From Rotaria socialis (Eukaryota; Rotifera; Eurotatoria; Philodinida; Philodinidae), in assembly GCA_905331475.1 (NCBI GenBank), contig CAJNYU010000790.1, positions 1-64,000 on the forward strand: DNA of 64,000 nt, read 5' to 3'. Below the pieces are notes generated by a model. The model had not been told where the DNA came from. It made no database searches and worked only from the letters and a program-made list of their open reading frames with translations. Of the stretch, positions 1-13,042 are shown in pieces. Position 1 is the first letter of the stretch. Each line of letters starts with the position of its first letter. The translations under genes and the position numbers were made by a program.

Positions 1-1559
1 TTATCATTAGTTAAATTATGGATCAAAATGATTATGACAATTGGTTCTATGATTCTGTCTCATTGCTCCAGTCATCCACGCATACTTCCAACAAAATTTA
101 ATATTTTGAACGTGAAACAGCATCTAACTTAGAGTAAACGGGTGCCAACCAGAATTTTGTCTACTAAAGTGAATATTCTGTCAAGATCTCAGTTGTTACC
201 AATGTGAGAAAATCGAGGAGGTAAAATTGGCTACTTATCAATCTCAACTCCTCGAAGCAGTACCCATAGGTTCGTAGACGTCACTCATATGTAACGCCTG
301 TCGGTTCTTCGCATCTTTCATCAAAATACAATTTAGCAGCATTGCGTTCTTATAAAACTATAAGAATCGATTCTCATAATATCAGTTAAAGCACAGGTCT
401 AACAAACTCCCTAAAATTTTTGATTCGTCAACCCTGGTTATCTTTGGTTAAACGTTATAAATTTCAAAATATATATTAACACGTGATCAGACACATCCAT
501 GGAAGTAAACGACTACGCAAATTCATTTTAATTCGTATGAACCTTCTTTTAGTCGGGGAAATAATCTTGTTTTGAGTTGTTTTTAATTTATTAATTTATA
601 TTTATGTGATATTAGAATGTTGAACCCACCTTAATGATAAATGTGTAACCAGCAGTGAAAGTGCGCCATCATCGTTTTCTAGACTGATATTTTGCTTCTG
701 CTGTAATTGCTGCAAGAATCTTTTTTTTATCCACAACAATAAACTATGTTTGACCTTTGTATTTCGTCGACATATGCGGTCAAAATAGATTAAATAGAAA
801 GCTGTTCGAATAATCGACCTAATTTCTAAAATCAATAATGTGTACGATTTTGTTTTCAACTTTCTATCATAACGGCGAGATAAGTAGAAGCTTAATTGCA
901 TTGATCTTTAACTAGCGAGAGATTTGTCAATAAACTATCATGCTATTTAGTACGGTACTGCGGAAAACAGAGTAAAATAGTTAGGATTATAACTTTCATA
1001 ATCGATTAGTAATTATGTATAAACTAGTATTTTGCAACTAAAATTTCATTTCATACATAGTTTAGGATATAAAATAGTAATCTAAACTTGATCAAGGAAT
1101 GTACTATATGAAACTCTCAGATACCGAAAATGCAATTTGAAAGTAAGACAAGTACAAGCAGTTTTCAAGAGTGGATTACACCAAAAGTTTAAAAAGTCAC
1201 GTGAAAATGTCGGATAGACTTTGTAGCATAATCCTGATTAGTTAAAATAGGTTCAAATTTATTGTGAACTGAATACTGAATATTAAAAAGCTGGATACTA
1301 TCATTGATAGAATAGTATATGTATAGTCACAGCAACTTTTGTGTTCAAATTTAGAACTCAACGAGAAGTAAACCATCGTGCTGATGATGTAACCGAAAAC
1401 CATATAAGTGTTGAATGTTCTTGACAAGTGTCCTGTTCAGTGTATGCTCGATATTGTAAAGCAATCACTCTGTTGTATGATTTAATAACAAATCACAAGG
1501 TAAGGCAACATAAGTAACAATCTTTCCATTCATGTATGTCGTTCATTTCGACACAAAGT
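1..1559. other. Intergenic, no gene seen
   Basis: AT-rich sequence with only short, lysine- and isoleucine-rich open frames on the minus strand (for example 602-901). None shows a recognisable domain, splice pattern or signal peptide. The first satellite-like units appear near 1560-1630. Confidence 0.5.
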
Positions 1560-4265
1560 CTCCATTGTTGTTTCAATGAATGAAACGAATCTGAGCAATG
1601 AATAATTATAAGAATGATTCTTTTCAAGTACATGAATCAGTTTCAAGCAATGTTTGGCTGCTAGTCATACGAAAGAAGCTCTTATAGCTAACGAATGTTT
1701 ATGATAAAATCTATGTTCAAGTATTTTTCTTAAAACGCAACTTATTAGGTGATATATTCGTGGTGAAGAATGCAAATGCTGCAAGTGAATGATTTTAACT
1801 ACAGTTTTATTCAACTATATAATTCAGTAAGAGTGAATTATAGAGGCATACTTCATTGTCAAACAGCACTAAGCAAATGAATCCCTATAACCATAGTCCT
1901 GTTCAAGTACATTGCATACTTGCCAACAATGCTTGTATACTACTTATATGTGATCAATTCGTCCTTGGCGAATGCTCACGATAAAATCTCAATTTAACTA
2001 TTGTGCTCAAAACACAACTGAATAGTTAACGTATTCGTTGCAGAATGTCAATGCTCCAAGTGACTGTTTTCAATGGCTATATTCCACTATGTAACCCACT
2101 CAGAGTCAATTATTGATCTAGATGCTGTAGTCAAATAGCGCCAAACAAATGAATCATTCCAAGGAAAATGCTTTTCACTTACATCGCTCACTTCGAAGTG
2201 AACGTAGTCACTCGGTGATGCCATACGAGAGCACCATACTGATGAATCATTCCTACTGTCAGGTTTCTATTCGCGTTCGTGGTATTCATCTAGACATTGA
2301 ATAGCGAAACAGCAAATAACACAATGATGCGTAATATATAAATAGGCATGACAACAGATTTGTTCAAACAACAATACCCAGCGAAGGGAAGGATTATGGA
2401 AAACCCCATTCCCAAGGAGTACGTTAAGAATGAATTATTCGAATTACAGTTTAGTTCAATTATTTCTCTCGGAAGTAACCTATTCCAACAAAAATCATGA
2501 TTGAACAGTACATATCTCGATGAATCACTCTAATAAAAGTTTCATTCAATTATTATCTTCAGTAGTAACTCGTTTCAGTAGAACACATTGCCGAACAGCG
2601 CATGTCCTATGAATCACTTAAAACAATGCTCTATTCAAATATTTCTCTCTGAAATAACTTATTCAAATAGACCACATAATCGAATGGCGCATGCCAGCTG
2701 AATCCCTCTCATAAAAGTTCCGTTCAACTATTTATCTCTGAACTGACTCGCTCCCGCATAAAAAAAGTGATTGAATATCACACGTATGATGAATCCTTTA
2801 AACTAATGTTCTATTCAATTATTTCTTTCTGAGATGACTCATGACAGTAGAACATATGATCAAACAGTACATGTCACATGAATCATTTAAAACAATGTTG
2901 CATTCGATTATTCCCCTCAAAAGCAAATCGTTCCAATAGAACACATGACGGAACGGTCCATGTTTCGTGAATCATTTAAAGGAATGCTCTGTTCAAATAT
3001 TTCCCATTTGAAGTGACTTATTCCAGTAAAAGCATGATCAAATAGCACATGGCAGAGGAATGATTTCAACCAATGTTCTGTTCAACTATTCCCCTCTGAG
3101 CTAACTTGCTTCAGTAGAATACATAATGGAAAATCTCATGGAGCATGAATCATTTAAACCAATACTCTATTCATTTATCTATCTCTGAAACAACTAGCTT
3201 CAGTAGAATATATGATGTGGTAGCGCATGTCAGGTGAATCCTTTGAAGCAATGATGTGTTCAATTATTGTCCTCTGATATAACTCACTTTAGTAGAGCAT
3301 ATGATGAAACAACGCATGTCACACGAATCACCCTTATAAAGGTTCAATTCAAATATTTATCTCTGAAGTGGCTGGTTCCAGTAGAACATTTGCTGAAACA
3401 GCGTATGTCTCATGAATCATTTTAACCAATGTTTTGTTCAATAATTTCTCTGTGAAATGCGAATATTTTGAACAAAAGACATAATCAAACAGTGCATGGC
3501 TTCTGAATGATTTCAAACAATATTCTATTAGATTATTTTCCTCAACAAGTCACTCACTGTCGTAGAGCATTTGATGGAACAGCTCATGGAACATGAATTA
3601 TTTAGAGCAACGATTTGTTCTATAATTTCTTTCTGAAACAAATCATCCCGTAGAATATGTGATGGAACACCTCATGGAATATGAATTATTTAGAGTAATA
3701 TTTTATTCAATTACTTTCAACCGAGGTAACTTGCTGCAGTAGAATCTACTAGACAATCACACATGTCTCATGAATCATCGAAATCAATATTTTGTTCATC
3801 TATTTCAGCCTGAGGTCAACTGCTGCAGTAGAATATGTGACAGAAGAGTACATGTCTTATGAATCATTTAGAAGAAGAATTTGTTCAAGTATTTCTCTCT
3901 GAAGTAAATTGTTTCTGTAAAACACATAATCGAACAGCACATATCAGATGAATCATTGAAAGGAATGTTTTGTTCATTTATTTCTCCCTTAGATAAATTG
4001 CTGCAGTATAACGTGTGGCAGAACACTGCATATCTCATGAATCATTTGAAATAATAATTTATTCAATTATTTATTTCTCTCTGCAGCAAATCGTTTCAGT
4101 AGAACTTCTGATGGAACAAAACACGTCTGCTGAACTATTTTAACCAATGTTCTGTTCAATAATTTATCTTTTTCGCAATGTATTCCAATAGAACATATCA
4201 TGGAACAGCACATGTCAGATGAACCATTTCAAGTAATGTTTCGTTCAGATAAATTCTGTATACCA
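1560..4265. repeat. Degenerate tandem satellite, about 89-bp monomer
   Basis: A TGAATCATT-like anchor followed by an ACAATGTTCTATTCA-like block recurs at near-constant spacing. Examples start at about 2521, 2610, 2699, 2790, 2879, 2968 and 3057, so the period is 89 bp (one gap of 91). Each unit continues with CTCTGAAGTAACT-like and CAGTAGAACACATGAT-like segments. The copies at 1630-2340 are more diverged but keep 89-92 bp spacing (for example 2061 to 2150). Neighbouring units differ at many positions, which suggests an old array with little recent homogenisation. No coding frame runs through the units. Confidence 0.85.
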
Positions 4266-4777
4266 AGCAAGGGTGAACTTGTGATGAGATCGACCATACT
4301 TATTGAGGTAATGAATAGTTAGCACAGTGACCAAAGTCAAGTTCATTGTACATTTTGTAGCTGAAACCAACACATTGTGACATTACCACGATCACCCTGA
4401 AATAAAACAGTTTCATTTCCATAAGTGTTCAGATCGAATATATTACTCACTCTGCAATGAGATGGACTGCTAGATAAGACTATGCTGCATCCAATTGATG
4501 CTGAATCATTTGAATAAAGTCTTTCTTCAAGAATTCCGCCTGTCTTCAAAATAAATGTTATATGTTATTGAGGATAAAACATCACAACCCAAGTGCATCA
4601 CCGCAAACAAGATACCACTCAGTTATTTCATCCACTTCCGAACAAAGGTTGGATCTACCGTATTTGCTTATAGACTACTTGACATATGAATCGATTTCAG
4701 CAGAGTCTGGTCAAATATAGCATTCACTACAGAATGAAATGTCTCAATCAGTCTACACAGCGACAACTATTTGACAA
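4266..4777. other. Spacer between the two satellite blocks
   Basis: About 510 bp where the regular spacing is lost, although single satellite-like words remain. A 68-codon open frame lies on the minus strand at 4343-4549 (it contains NETVLFQGDRGNVTMCW). It has no recognisable domain and may be chance, or part of something that split the array. Confidence 0.4.
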
Positions 4778-6890
4778 GTGAAGTATTTTAACCAAGCTTC
4801 CATTCAAAAATATAATAATATCTTCGCCGTAAAGTATGTCGATCGATCATATCATGGAATATTACCTGAAAATTGAATCCTTCTAAGTAGGGTTTTGTTC
4901 ATATATATAACATTTACTTCGGAGTAAAATATGTCAATGGATTACATTACCGGAGGTTTCCTGACAAATGAATCATTCTAACAATGGTTTTGTTCACATA
5001 TGTGGCATCTATTGCGTAGTTCAACCTGCCAATCGTTCCAATTACTGAAGATTCCATGACAACTGAATCATTCTAATAATTATTCGGTTCACATATATAA
5101 CAATTAGTTGATGGTACAATGTGTTAATTGCTCATACCGGAGAAGATTCCCTCACAATTGAACCATAGTAAGCAAGGTTCTGTTAATATATATAGCACTT
5201 ACTCCATGACAAAGTGCATCGATTGATCACGTCGCCAACAGTCTCTGTGCAAATGAATCATTTTAACAATGGTTTTGTTCATATATAACACATTTAATTC
5301 TTAGTAAAATGTCTCAATCACTCTGATTGTTGAAAATTTCCTGGCAAATGAATCATTATAACAATGGCTTTGTTCACATATATACCACTTATTTCATAGT
5401 ACAATATATCAATGGATCACATCATCGAAGATTCCCTGGCAAATGAATCAGTATAACAATGATTTTGTTCATATATACAGTAGTTATTTCGTAGTACAGC
5501 ATGTGGCATGATCAGATCAATCGAGTCTCTGTGAGAATTTAATCGTCCTAATAATAGTCCTATTCAAATATATAACGCTTGTTTCAGAGTAAAATATATC
5601 GATGAATCATACCCAGCAAAGGCTTCTAACAATGGAATCATTCTGAATAGGGTTCTGTTCACATATATAACATTTAACTTGTAATAAAATGTGTTGATCA
5701 ATCGCATAAGGTAGTTTCCTTGACAAATGAATCACCTTCAAGAAGATTCTGTTCATAAATATAACACTTAATTCGTAATAAAGCGTATCTACTGATCTCA
5801 CAAGAGAATATTTCTTGGCAATTGAATCATTGTAACTAGGGTTTAGTTCATATATATAGCGCTAACTTCGGACTAAAATGTGCCAATTCATCAGAATAGT
5901 GAAGACTTCTTGGCTAATGAATTGTTCTAACAATTGTTCTATTCATATATGCAGCACATAATTCGTCGTATGATGTATGAATTGTTTCAATTACCGAAGA
6001 TCCCCTGACCATTGAATCATTCTAATAATGGTTCTGTTCATGAACAGTACACTTACTTTGGAGTCAAATGTATCAATGAATCACATTAAGAAAGATTTCC
6101 TGACAACCGAATCATTTTTAGTAGGGCTCTGTTCGCATATATAATACTTAATTCGTGGTAATATATGCCAATGGATAACATCAACCAAGAGTTCGTGATG
6201 AGTAAATCATAATAAGCATGATTTTGTTCATATATATAATAGTTACTTGGGAGTAAAGTGTTCCGATCACTCACATCAGCAAATATTGCTTCGTCAATGA
6301 ATGATTATGACAATGAATTTGTTCATATATGTAACATTTAGTTTAGAATAAGACCTGTGAAACATTTGTATCAGCGAAGATTTCTTGCCAAATGAATGAT
6401 TTCAATTAATATTCTGTTCAACTTTCGGATTCACTTCCAAGCAAAATTTGTCGAACAATTATATTAACAATGCTAGAATGGATAATGAATGATTCTTACT
6501 ACGGTTCTATTCAGATATATAACGCTTGTTCCGACGTAAATTAGACCAATCAATCACATAAACGAAGATCCCCTAACAATGGAATTATTATACTATGGTT
6601 TGATTCAAATATAGTACTAATTGCGTAGTAAAATGCGGGAATCTATCATATCATAGAATATCATCTGACAATTGAATTGTCTTGAAGAGGATTCTGTTTA
6701 TGTATGTAACACTAATTTCTAAAACATGTCAATCGATCACATCATCGAAGATTCCCTCACAAGTGAATGATTGTAACCATGGTTTGATTCAAATCTAGTA
6801 CTGATTGTGTAGTCAAATATGTCGATCGATCACATCATAAAATATTACCTGAAAATTGAATCCTTCTAAGTAGGGTTTTGTTTAAATATT
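4778..6890. repeat. Tandem satellite, 95-bp monomer
   Basis: Units begin with TGAATCATTCTAACAATGG-like sequence and continue with TTGTTCATATATATAAC. They then carry an ACTTCGTAGTAAAATG-like part and an ATCACATCATCGAAGATT-like part. The anchor starts at about 4969, 5064, 5159, 5254, 5349, 5444, 5539, 5634, 5728 and 5823, which is 95 bp with one 94. The anchor and the following block are shared with the 89-bp monomer upstream, so the two blocks look like related subfamilies of one satellite. The array decays after about 6890. Confidence 0.9.
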
Positions 6891-8804
6891 TTCGTACGGT
6901 CGAACAATGTATTTCTGCTAAGGGTAGGATCCATGTAAAAGGTCAATAATGAATGGTTATTACAAGTGCTTTGTTTAAGTATTCGCTACGTCAAATGAAA
7001 GCTATATGTCTGAGTATCAAGCTACCTAATAATATAGATGACAAACAGCTAGTACTAATAATACGTTTAAATACTCATTGATTGATTTCATAATGGGAAT
7101 TAACAGTTTGGTATCAGGCATTCAGGAGATACTTGGATATTTAGAATAAATTGATGATTCAACTATTTGACCCGTTCAGAAGAATTGGAGAGTGTTGTTT
7201 TCTGCACTTACGAAGGCATAGATTTTTGATGGTCAGAAATATGATTTTGTTCGTGACTATGAAGTAATTCGAAGCTTATATTCAATTTTGAAGAGTGGAC
7301 AAATACAAATATGGTTTACGAAACTGTCTGATTCGGGGGTGTTAAACTTGTAGTGGTGGTAGTGCCTAAATGGAAGGAATAAAATATTATTGTAATGAAA
7401 AGTTCTGTGACCCATTGTTTGGGATATGTACAATCTCTTTCCCTGGTTCCATTCCTTACAATTGGCTTTGTATTCAAAATCGAATACATTTTACAATCTC
7501 TATACTATTGTGAATCCATATAAAATTAGCAAGAATGATTTTGACTAGGTATAAAAGCGCAAGCACCCTTTCATATGCATGTATCGAATCGTCTCAGTTA
7601 CAATTTACTAATTTCGATCATTTGACTCTGAAAATTTTGTAGATTATTTAAAATAAAACCTAACTGAATCGGTTCAACTGATTAAGAGTCGTGCAAGTCT
7701 CTCCAATCAAACTATCATTGCAGACCAGATAAAGTAACGCATTTTCTCGCTGTTGTGATATATGGCATCGAAGATTTATCATCCATGCCTGTTGCAATCT
7801 ATGTGCGAACGGAGAGGAACGGATACAATTTTTTTCCTATATACTTCAAGATTTATTTTTTGTTGTGTTTTACAATATTGAGTTCAGAGCCAGGACTTGA
7901 TTATTCACATCAAATAGTCACTTAGTGTTAAAAGTTCAAAGGGACGTGAAATAAGACAAATTTTTACATTTTAGTGTTTTATCGTGAGGCTTCTTTGCCT
8001 CTACCAAACACACTAGACTCAATAGATTGGTATTCCAATGTATTGTTTATCTATCATGGCTATTCTACTGGATACATCCATGAAATAGTACGATGATCTG
8101 AAACAAAATCTTACGAAAAATTTGTTTTTATCATTGGATGTCGGCAAGTTTTTTTCCTTGCTGTCTTCTCAGACTAACAAGCTTCAGAGAAAATGTAAAA
8201 TTCTGAAATCCATCTCCTTGCGGTAGAAAGAGTACAATTCAGAGACCATAAATTACAAAATGATTCCCAAAACAATAACAGTAAGACTCCATCGGGAACT
8301 ACCTGAACCTGTATATGGGTCCACAAAATAACTATTGATGGCACTATACTAGCTACATGTGGTAATCGCGAATAGCTAATCGGCTCGCAACGCACTGGCA
8401 GGCCAGGATAGCCTCTCTTCAGCTCTTCTAGACATTCTTAATAATGGCTCAAGTCTCGTTTTGTAAGCAGTATTTTTCTGAGTAACATCAACAGGAAACC
8501 TCAGAAAGTCTTGAGAGCAGAGGGAAAATATTGACCCCTTTATTGTACACCACCAGTTAAAGTATGAATTGTCTGGTCTTGAAATCCGTAAAAGAATTTT
8601 TAAAAAGCCTGTGATGATCTCTAACATGTTCGAAAACGTTTTCGACAAGTTCTATACACTTGGCGATGATTAATGTTCGTCATATTTATATCAACATATT
8701 ACTGCACAGATGCTGGCACTAATGATGATATAGAAAGAGGACTGGCTCATATATGATTAAAGCGGATCTTCATCGTGTCGCATTTTATCCTGTAAAAATT
8801 GAGT
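6891..8804. other. Intergenic, no intact gene
   Basis: Unique-looking AT-rich DNA. Between 8170 and 8650 the minus strand holds overlapping short open frames. They contain protein-like stretches (for example YFVDPYTGSGSSRW in one frame) and a hydrophobic run, broken by stops. This could be a decayed membrane-protein gene, but no family is recognisable. Confidence 0.35.
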
Positions 8805-9261
8805 GATGTCATAATATCCTTACACCCGGTAACGACTTATTAGCACAAACACGCTACAGTATTCACATTTGGGTAATCCACATTTGGGTATTCACTTTTG
8901 GGTATCCATATTTATAGATACACATTTATGTATATATATATATGTTTTGAAAAGCTGAGGAATTTGAGTTGTTTTGGTGTATCCACTTTTGGGTATCCAC
9001 ATTTATATATATAAATGCGGATACCCAAAAGTGGATACCCAAAAAGTGGATACACCAAAACAACTCAAATTCCTCAGCTTTTCAAAACATATACACATAC
9101 ATAAATGTGGATACCCAAATGTGGATACCCCAATGTGGATACGCTTAATGTGGTTACATCAGATTGTAGATGCACTAAGAATGGATACTCTATAAACTAT
9201 TGCTGCATAGGGTATTGTGACGTAAAACTCTCGATACCCAGTGTAAAGGTATTATGACATC
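8805..9261. mobile_element. Foldback (palindromic) non-autonomous DNA element
   Basis: The outer ends are inverted copies: GATGTCATAATA at 8805 and TATTATGACATC ending at 9261. Inside, a long hairpin has arms of about 70 bp. The left arm is near 8942-9010 (it includes AGCTGAGGAATTTGAGTTG) and the right arm is near 9011-9095, with the exact reverse complement. The arms and flanks are built of a degenerate 13-14-bp unit GTGGATACCCAAAA, present on both strands, so the element is almost wholly palindromic. No coding capacity and no clear target-site duplication. Confidence 0.75.
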
Positions 9262-11250
9262 TATGTAAAGATTACACTGAAAGCTTTTTTCTATTGCTCT
9301 GTAAAATTTCTAGATATTACTCCGACATCTATCCTCTTTTTTATGAGAAAGGTTTCAAAGAAAACCATTCTTGCCTAAATCCTGTTACTATATCTAACCC
9401 TTTATAATTAGATGTAATCCTTGTTCCTTTGTCTAAGTTCATATTTATTTACATAAACTCTTATAGCTATATTTTGTTGACTTTTTCTAATTCCTAAAAT
9501 GTTGAATGTTTATCCATAAATGTAAGACCTTTCTTCTACATTATTGAATCTATACTATTAGGTTAGTACTCCTATGGCTATATGCTTGTAACTAGATCGT
9601 GGCATTTATATGTTGAAATTGACTCTCATTCATCGTACCATCGAATCTGAGATACAAATGCTATATTGGGTATCACACGAGGAAGCAATATGCGAAAAAA
9701 ATTGAGATAATAGCAATCATCCTATGCCCCTAATACTTTTAAGCTTTCAGTGGGCATCGAAATTCTATATCGAGGACTTCCCGTTAATTCATACTTACAA
9801 TCGGAACAAATCGTTTTATTACCGATCTTGAAAAATTTTCACCAAGCTGCTAAAAACAATAATACTTCGGCACTTTTGGTTGTTAAATATTAAAAATAAC
9901 ATTATCTCATCTTAGAGAAAAACTGCTGAATATCGAAAGTCAAGGAAAAAGCTGTGTTTAAACTTCAAATGATATATCAAGAGCTTCGTCGACGACAATG
10001 GCGTGGAATGATCAAACTTTTTGGTTTGATGAAGTATGAAATGAATGCTTCTTTAAGAAAGTTGAGACATGTCGGTCTTCATTTTCATCAGTTGATGTTA
10101 AATATTGGTTAAAAAATGATGACATTACGATGGCATACATGCCGAACCTGAATAATTCTGCTAGGCTCTTGGAATGAAAGTAAAAGACATTTTAAAAGCA
10201 TTTTTGTAGAAGCCTCACACGATCAAAGCTACACTTAGAAGTTTAGATTGTTTAACGTATGAGAATTCCTTCTCTTGCAGTACTGACAAATACTTCTTCT
10301 ACATGTTTTATTTCCGTGAATAGTCAGAATTTCAATAGATTTAAGGGATTTGAAATGTATCCGAAGATTAGGTTCACAGTATTCGAACAACTATAAATAT
10401 GGAAACAATACGATATAGTTGTCGAGTGTTCAGCATCGAATCACTCTCGGAGGACTCGACATTGGAACAGATCAAGCAAACAAGAAATGTCTAAAATCTT
10501 TGACGACTTGTCGCGTCCATAATACGCCTTTCAAAATATAATCTAGTAAAATATTGACGAGTTTTAATGGGTCAAGTACAATTTTTATGACTTCTGTGCT
10601 CATTGGCTTACATGAAAATTTTCGATTTGTCATTCATACCAATGGTCTTGCACACAGACGTCCACCTATCGTTAGGACAGAATCCATTTCCATTCTTAAC
10701 ATACGATAGCCTTGTATACTCTTCAGTGCTGTGAAAGAAATTTTCACAGAATCTTACACCCTACTGATTCTATGGAAAAAATAAGTGAGCTTTTCGTATC
10801 GAACAGTATCATTGAAGGTACTCTATGAATCAATCATACCTAGGCATACGAAGTGTCGTAAGAAGGATACAAAAATTTATTTGACTATAGGTAGGCATGA
10901 GGATTTCAAATGAAAACTGTGAAACTCTTTGCTACGTTTCTCAAGCATACCATTCCTGTACGAGTAAGGAGCTGTCTAGAACAATATATTATTCAGGTGC
11001 GATTCGGTTCTATTTGTATATGCGTCATGGAATAGAACAATAGGGTTATTCAGCTTACAACAAGCTACAGGTGAATTTTTTAGCTGGTATTGTAACATTT
11101 TTAATCAACAGCTTCTCATATATTCGTAGATGCACTTGATTAAACACGATTTTCTAAGGTTTTTACTATTCGCGACACCCATGTGAGTCTCAGACAGAAA
11201 AAAGCGCTCTCATAAGACTTCGTGGAAACAACTCATAAAGCAGGGTCAGT
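9262..11250. other. Intergenic, nothing recognised
   Basis: About 2 kb of AT-rich sequence with no open frame above 60 codons, no evident repeat ends and no RNA gene that I can identify. Confidence 0.45.
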
Positions 11251-11576
11251 GATCCCAGGAGAATCATTCCGACATGGGTCAGACAGTGAATATAACGAGT
11301 ACCATATGTGTTTCAATAAAATCGACGAAATCTTATGGGATCCCTGGACACGGACCTACAGTTGGATCCTTGGTATTGGATCCAATCGGATCCGGTGTTG
11401 GATTTTAACGGAATCCAACTCCAACGAATTACCCATGCGTTCTGATGACTCAAAATGCTTTTTCTCCGGCGAAACCGACAGTAGGTCCGTGTCCAGGAAT
11501 CCTATCGGATTCTGTCGGGGAGTCGGATTCCATAGGATTCGATAAGATCCGCTGTCGGATTCATTCACCTTGGATC
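11251..11576. mobile_element. Small terminal-inverted-repeat (MITE-like) element
   Basis: The left end (GATCCCAGGAGAATCATTCC from 11251) matches the reverse complement of the right end (to 11576) at about 20 of 27 positions. A stronger internal inverted repeat lies at about 11338-11363 and 11477-11502, both reading TGGACACGGACCTAC on opposite strands. TCGGATTC or GGATCC words recur between them. The composition is clearly more GC-rich than the flanks. No convincing target-site duplication was found. Short open frames inside are by-products of the palindrome. Confidence 0.6.
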
Positions 11577-11917
11577 CTCTACGTTTGAACTATATTCAAA
11601 TAAGACGAATCTGCTGGTCATATATGATATGGTCTTATTTGTCATCATTTTTTTTTCTATAATATGCTTCCGTGTGATACTCTATATCATGGCTAAATCA
11701 TCACTTCTAGTAGAATGCATCAATGAACGAATAAATCAACGATCTCCATGTTTTTTTTTCTTGTTCAGCTAAAAGAAGAACTTTCGCTTACTCCTTGTCG
11801 TTGCTTGCATTGTTGTAGTATTTCTTGCTGTTGCAGTTGTAGATCCTAGCATATTCAAATATTCAATAACCCTTTCGTAATATGGAACATCAAAACAAAA
11901 AAAACATTTTTCATGAC
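11577..11917. other. Short intergenic spacer
   Basis: AT-rich DNA between two transposable elements. Nothing recognised apart from the 8-bp target duplication TTCATGAC at 11910-11917, which belongs to the next element. Confidence 0.5.
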
Positions 11918-12357
11918 TAGAGGTGTCAGCCGAAGGGTTGAACGGCGGCGGCGGGCAAAAATTTTCAATTTTTAAAGATTTCCAGCGGCTCGTTATTTGA
12001 ATGAGTAATGTCTTCAGCGGCGGCTGCTATAAATTCTTAAATTTTTTTCCACAGCGGCGGCGTCAGTTGATATTTGCAAGCCCTTATGTGACGGCGGCGG
12101 CTGAGTTAAAAATTCGCGGATGGAAATTAAAAGAAAAATGTTCGATTCGGTCGCATGTGTATCGATGTCAGCGGCGGTGGATGATGTTACCAAAAATTTT
12201 TATCTCTTGCAGCGGCGCAACGGCTAAACTTTTTTTTTCGCAGCGGCGGCTCCCCAAAAATTCTTAAAATTACCAGCAGTTTGATGGCGGCAGCGGCGGC
12301 TGATATTATAGAAAACTCGGCTGCCGCGGCGGCTCAGCCGTACGGCTGACACCTCTA
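11918..12357 (+). mobile_element. hAT-type MITE, copy 1 (GGCGGC-rich)
   Basis: A 440-bp element bounded by 15-bp inverted repeats TAGAGGTGTCAGCCG and CGGCTGACACCTCTA. It is flanked by a perfect 8-bp direct repeat TTCATGAC (11910-11917 and 12358-12365). An 8-bp duplication and a YAGAGGTG start are hallmarks of hAT transposons. No transposase frame is present, so it is a non-autonomous miniature element. The interior carries CAGCGGCGGC words about every 50-60 bp, so it is a GC-rich island in AT-rich DNA. A near-identical second copy lies inverted at 13253-13695. Confidence 0.92.
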
Positions 12358-12365
12358 TTCATGAC

Positions 12366-13042
12366 TTTTTAAATTCGAATGATTATAAAAGGTACTGTCG
12401 GTCATTAAAACTATGGCCATAGCATGTACGTGGTGTGAGTACTATATTCAATCAAAAGTTGCCCATGTGTGGTTATACAGAATTCAAATACTAATAGAGT
12501 CCAGGAAATCACAAAATTAATAGAGATAAGTTTGTTTAAATTCTAAAGCAAAGCCAGATGTGAATGTAAATGTTGGCTTTGGGTCCAACGAATGAATTCC
12601 CGACACTCACACCACATCGCGACTGGCGAATTTTGTTTTTCAAAGTTTACTATCTATCACATGTTCCAGCCTATGCAATGTATGCAAAATCTGTTTGATG
12701 AAGCAAAACTTTTGAAACTATAGAATCTTGAAGGAAACAGCATGGAAACAATGGGAAAATGTAGAAACTTTCAGGTCTAGTATACTATTTTTCAATTTTT
12801 TCAATGAAAATTGAAGTTGGGTTTCTTAAATTCATCCTTTCAAGTAGCGCCCACCATTAGATAGGGATATATTGATGCTATTAGTATTAGAATCGCATAT
12901 TATCTTGAATAGACAAGTTCTATCGCGCTGATTTTTGGGTTCCCTATGAGGAAAAATTGCTGTTTGACGAATTTTCTGGATGCCGCTTTAGATATTGAAA
13001 ATTCAATGACACTATCAAATACAGCTCATCGTGTTGTAGTTG
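12366..13042. other. Spacer between the two hAT MITE copies
   Basis: AT-rich DNA without a supported gene. Its right part (12900-13042) is directly downstream of the minus-strand stop at 13043 and may be the 3' untranslated region of that gene. Confidence 0.4.

Noticed and set aside
4343-4549. A 68-codon minus-strand open frame in the satellite spacer
   Set aside because: No domain, no splice signals and no second supporting exon. One short frame in 500 bp is not enough.
1560-6890. Possible hammerhead ribozyme in the satellite monomers, because CTGATGA-like words occur (for example near 2239)
   Set aside because: The matching GAAA core and paired stems are not found in the same monomer, and the word is not conserved among units.
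8974-9195. A 73-codon plus-strand open frame of repeating YPKVDTQKVDT-like units
   Set aside because: It is the translation of the palindromic GTGGATACCC repeat of the foldback element, not a gene.
11222-11568. Overlapping long open frames on both strands
   Set aside because: They arise from the inverted-repeat element at 11251-11576 and share no protein features.
12001-12267. Open frame within hAT MITE copy 1
   Set aside because: GC-rich composition of the MITE lowers stop frequency. The frame is not related to a transposase.
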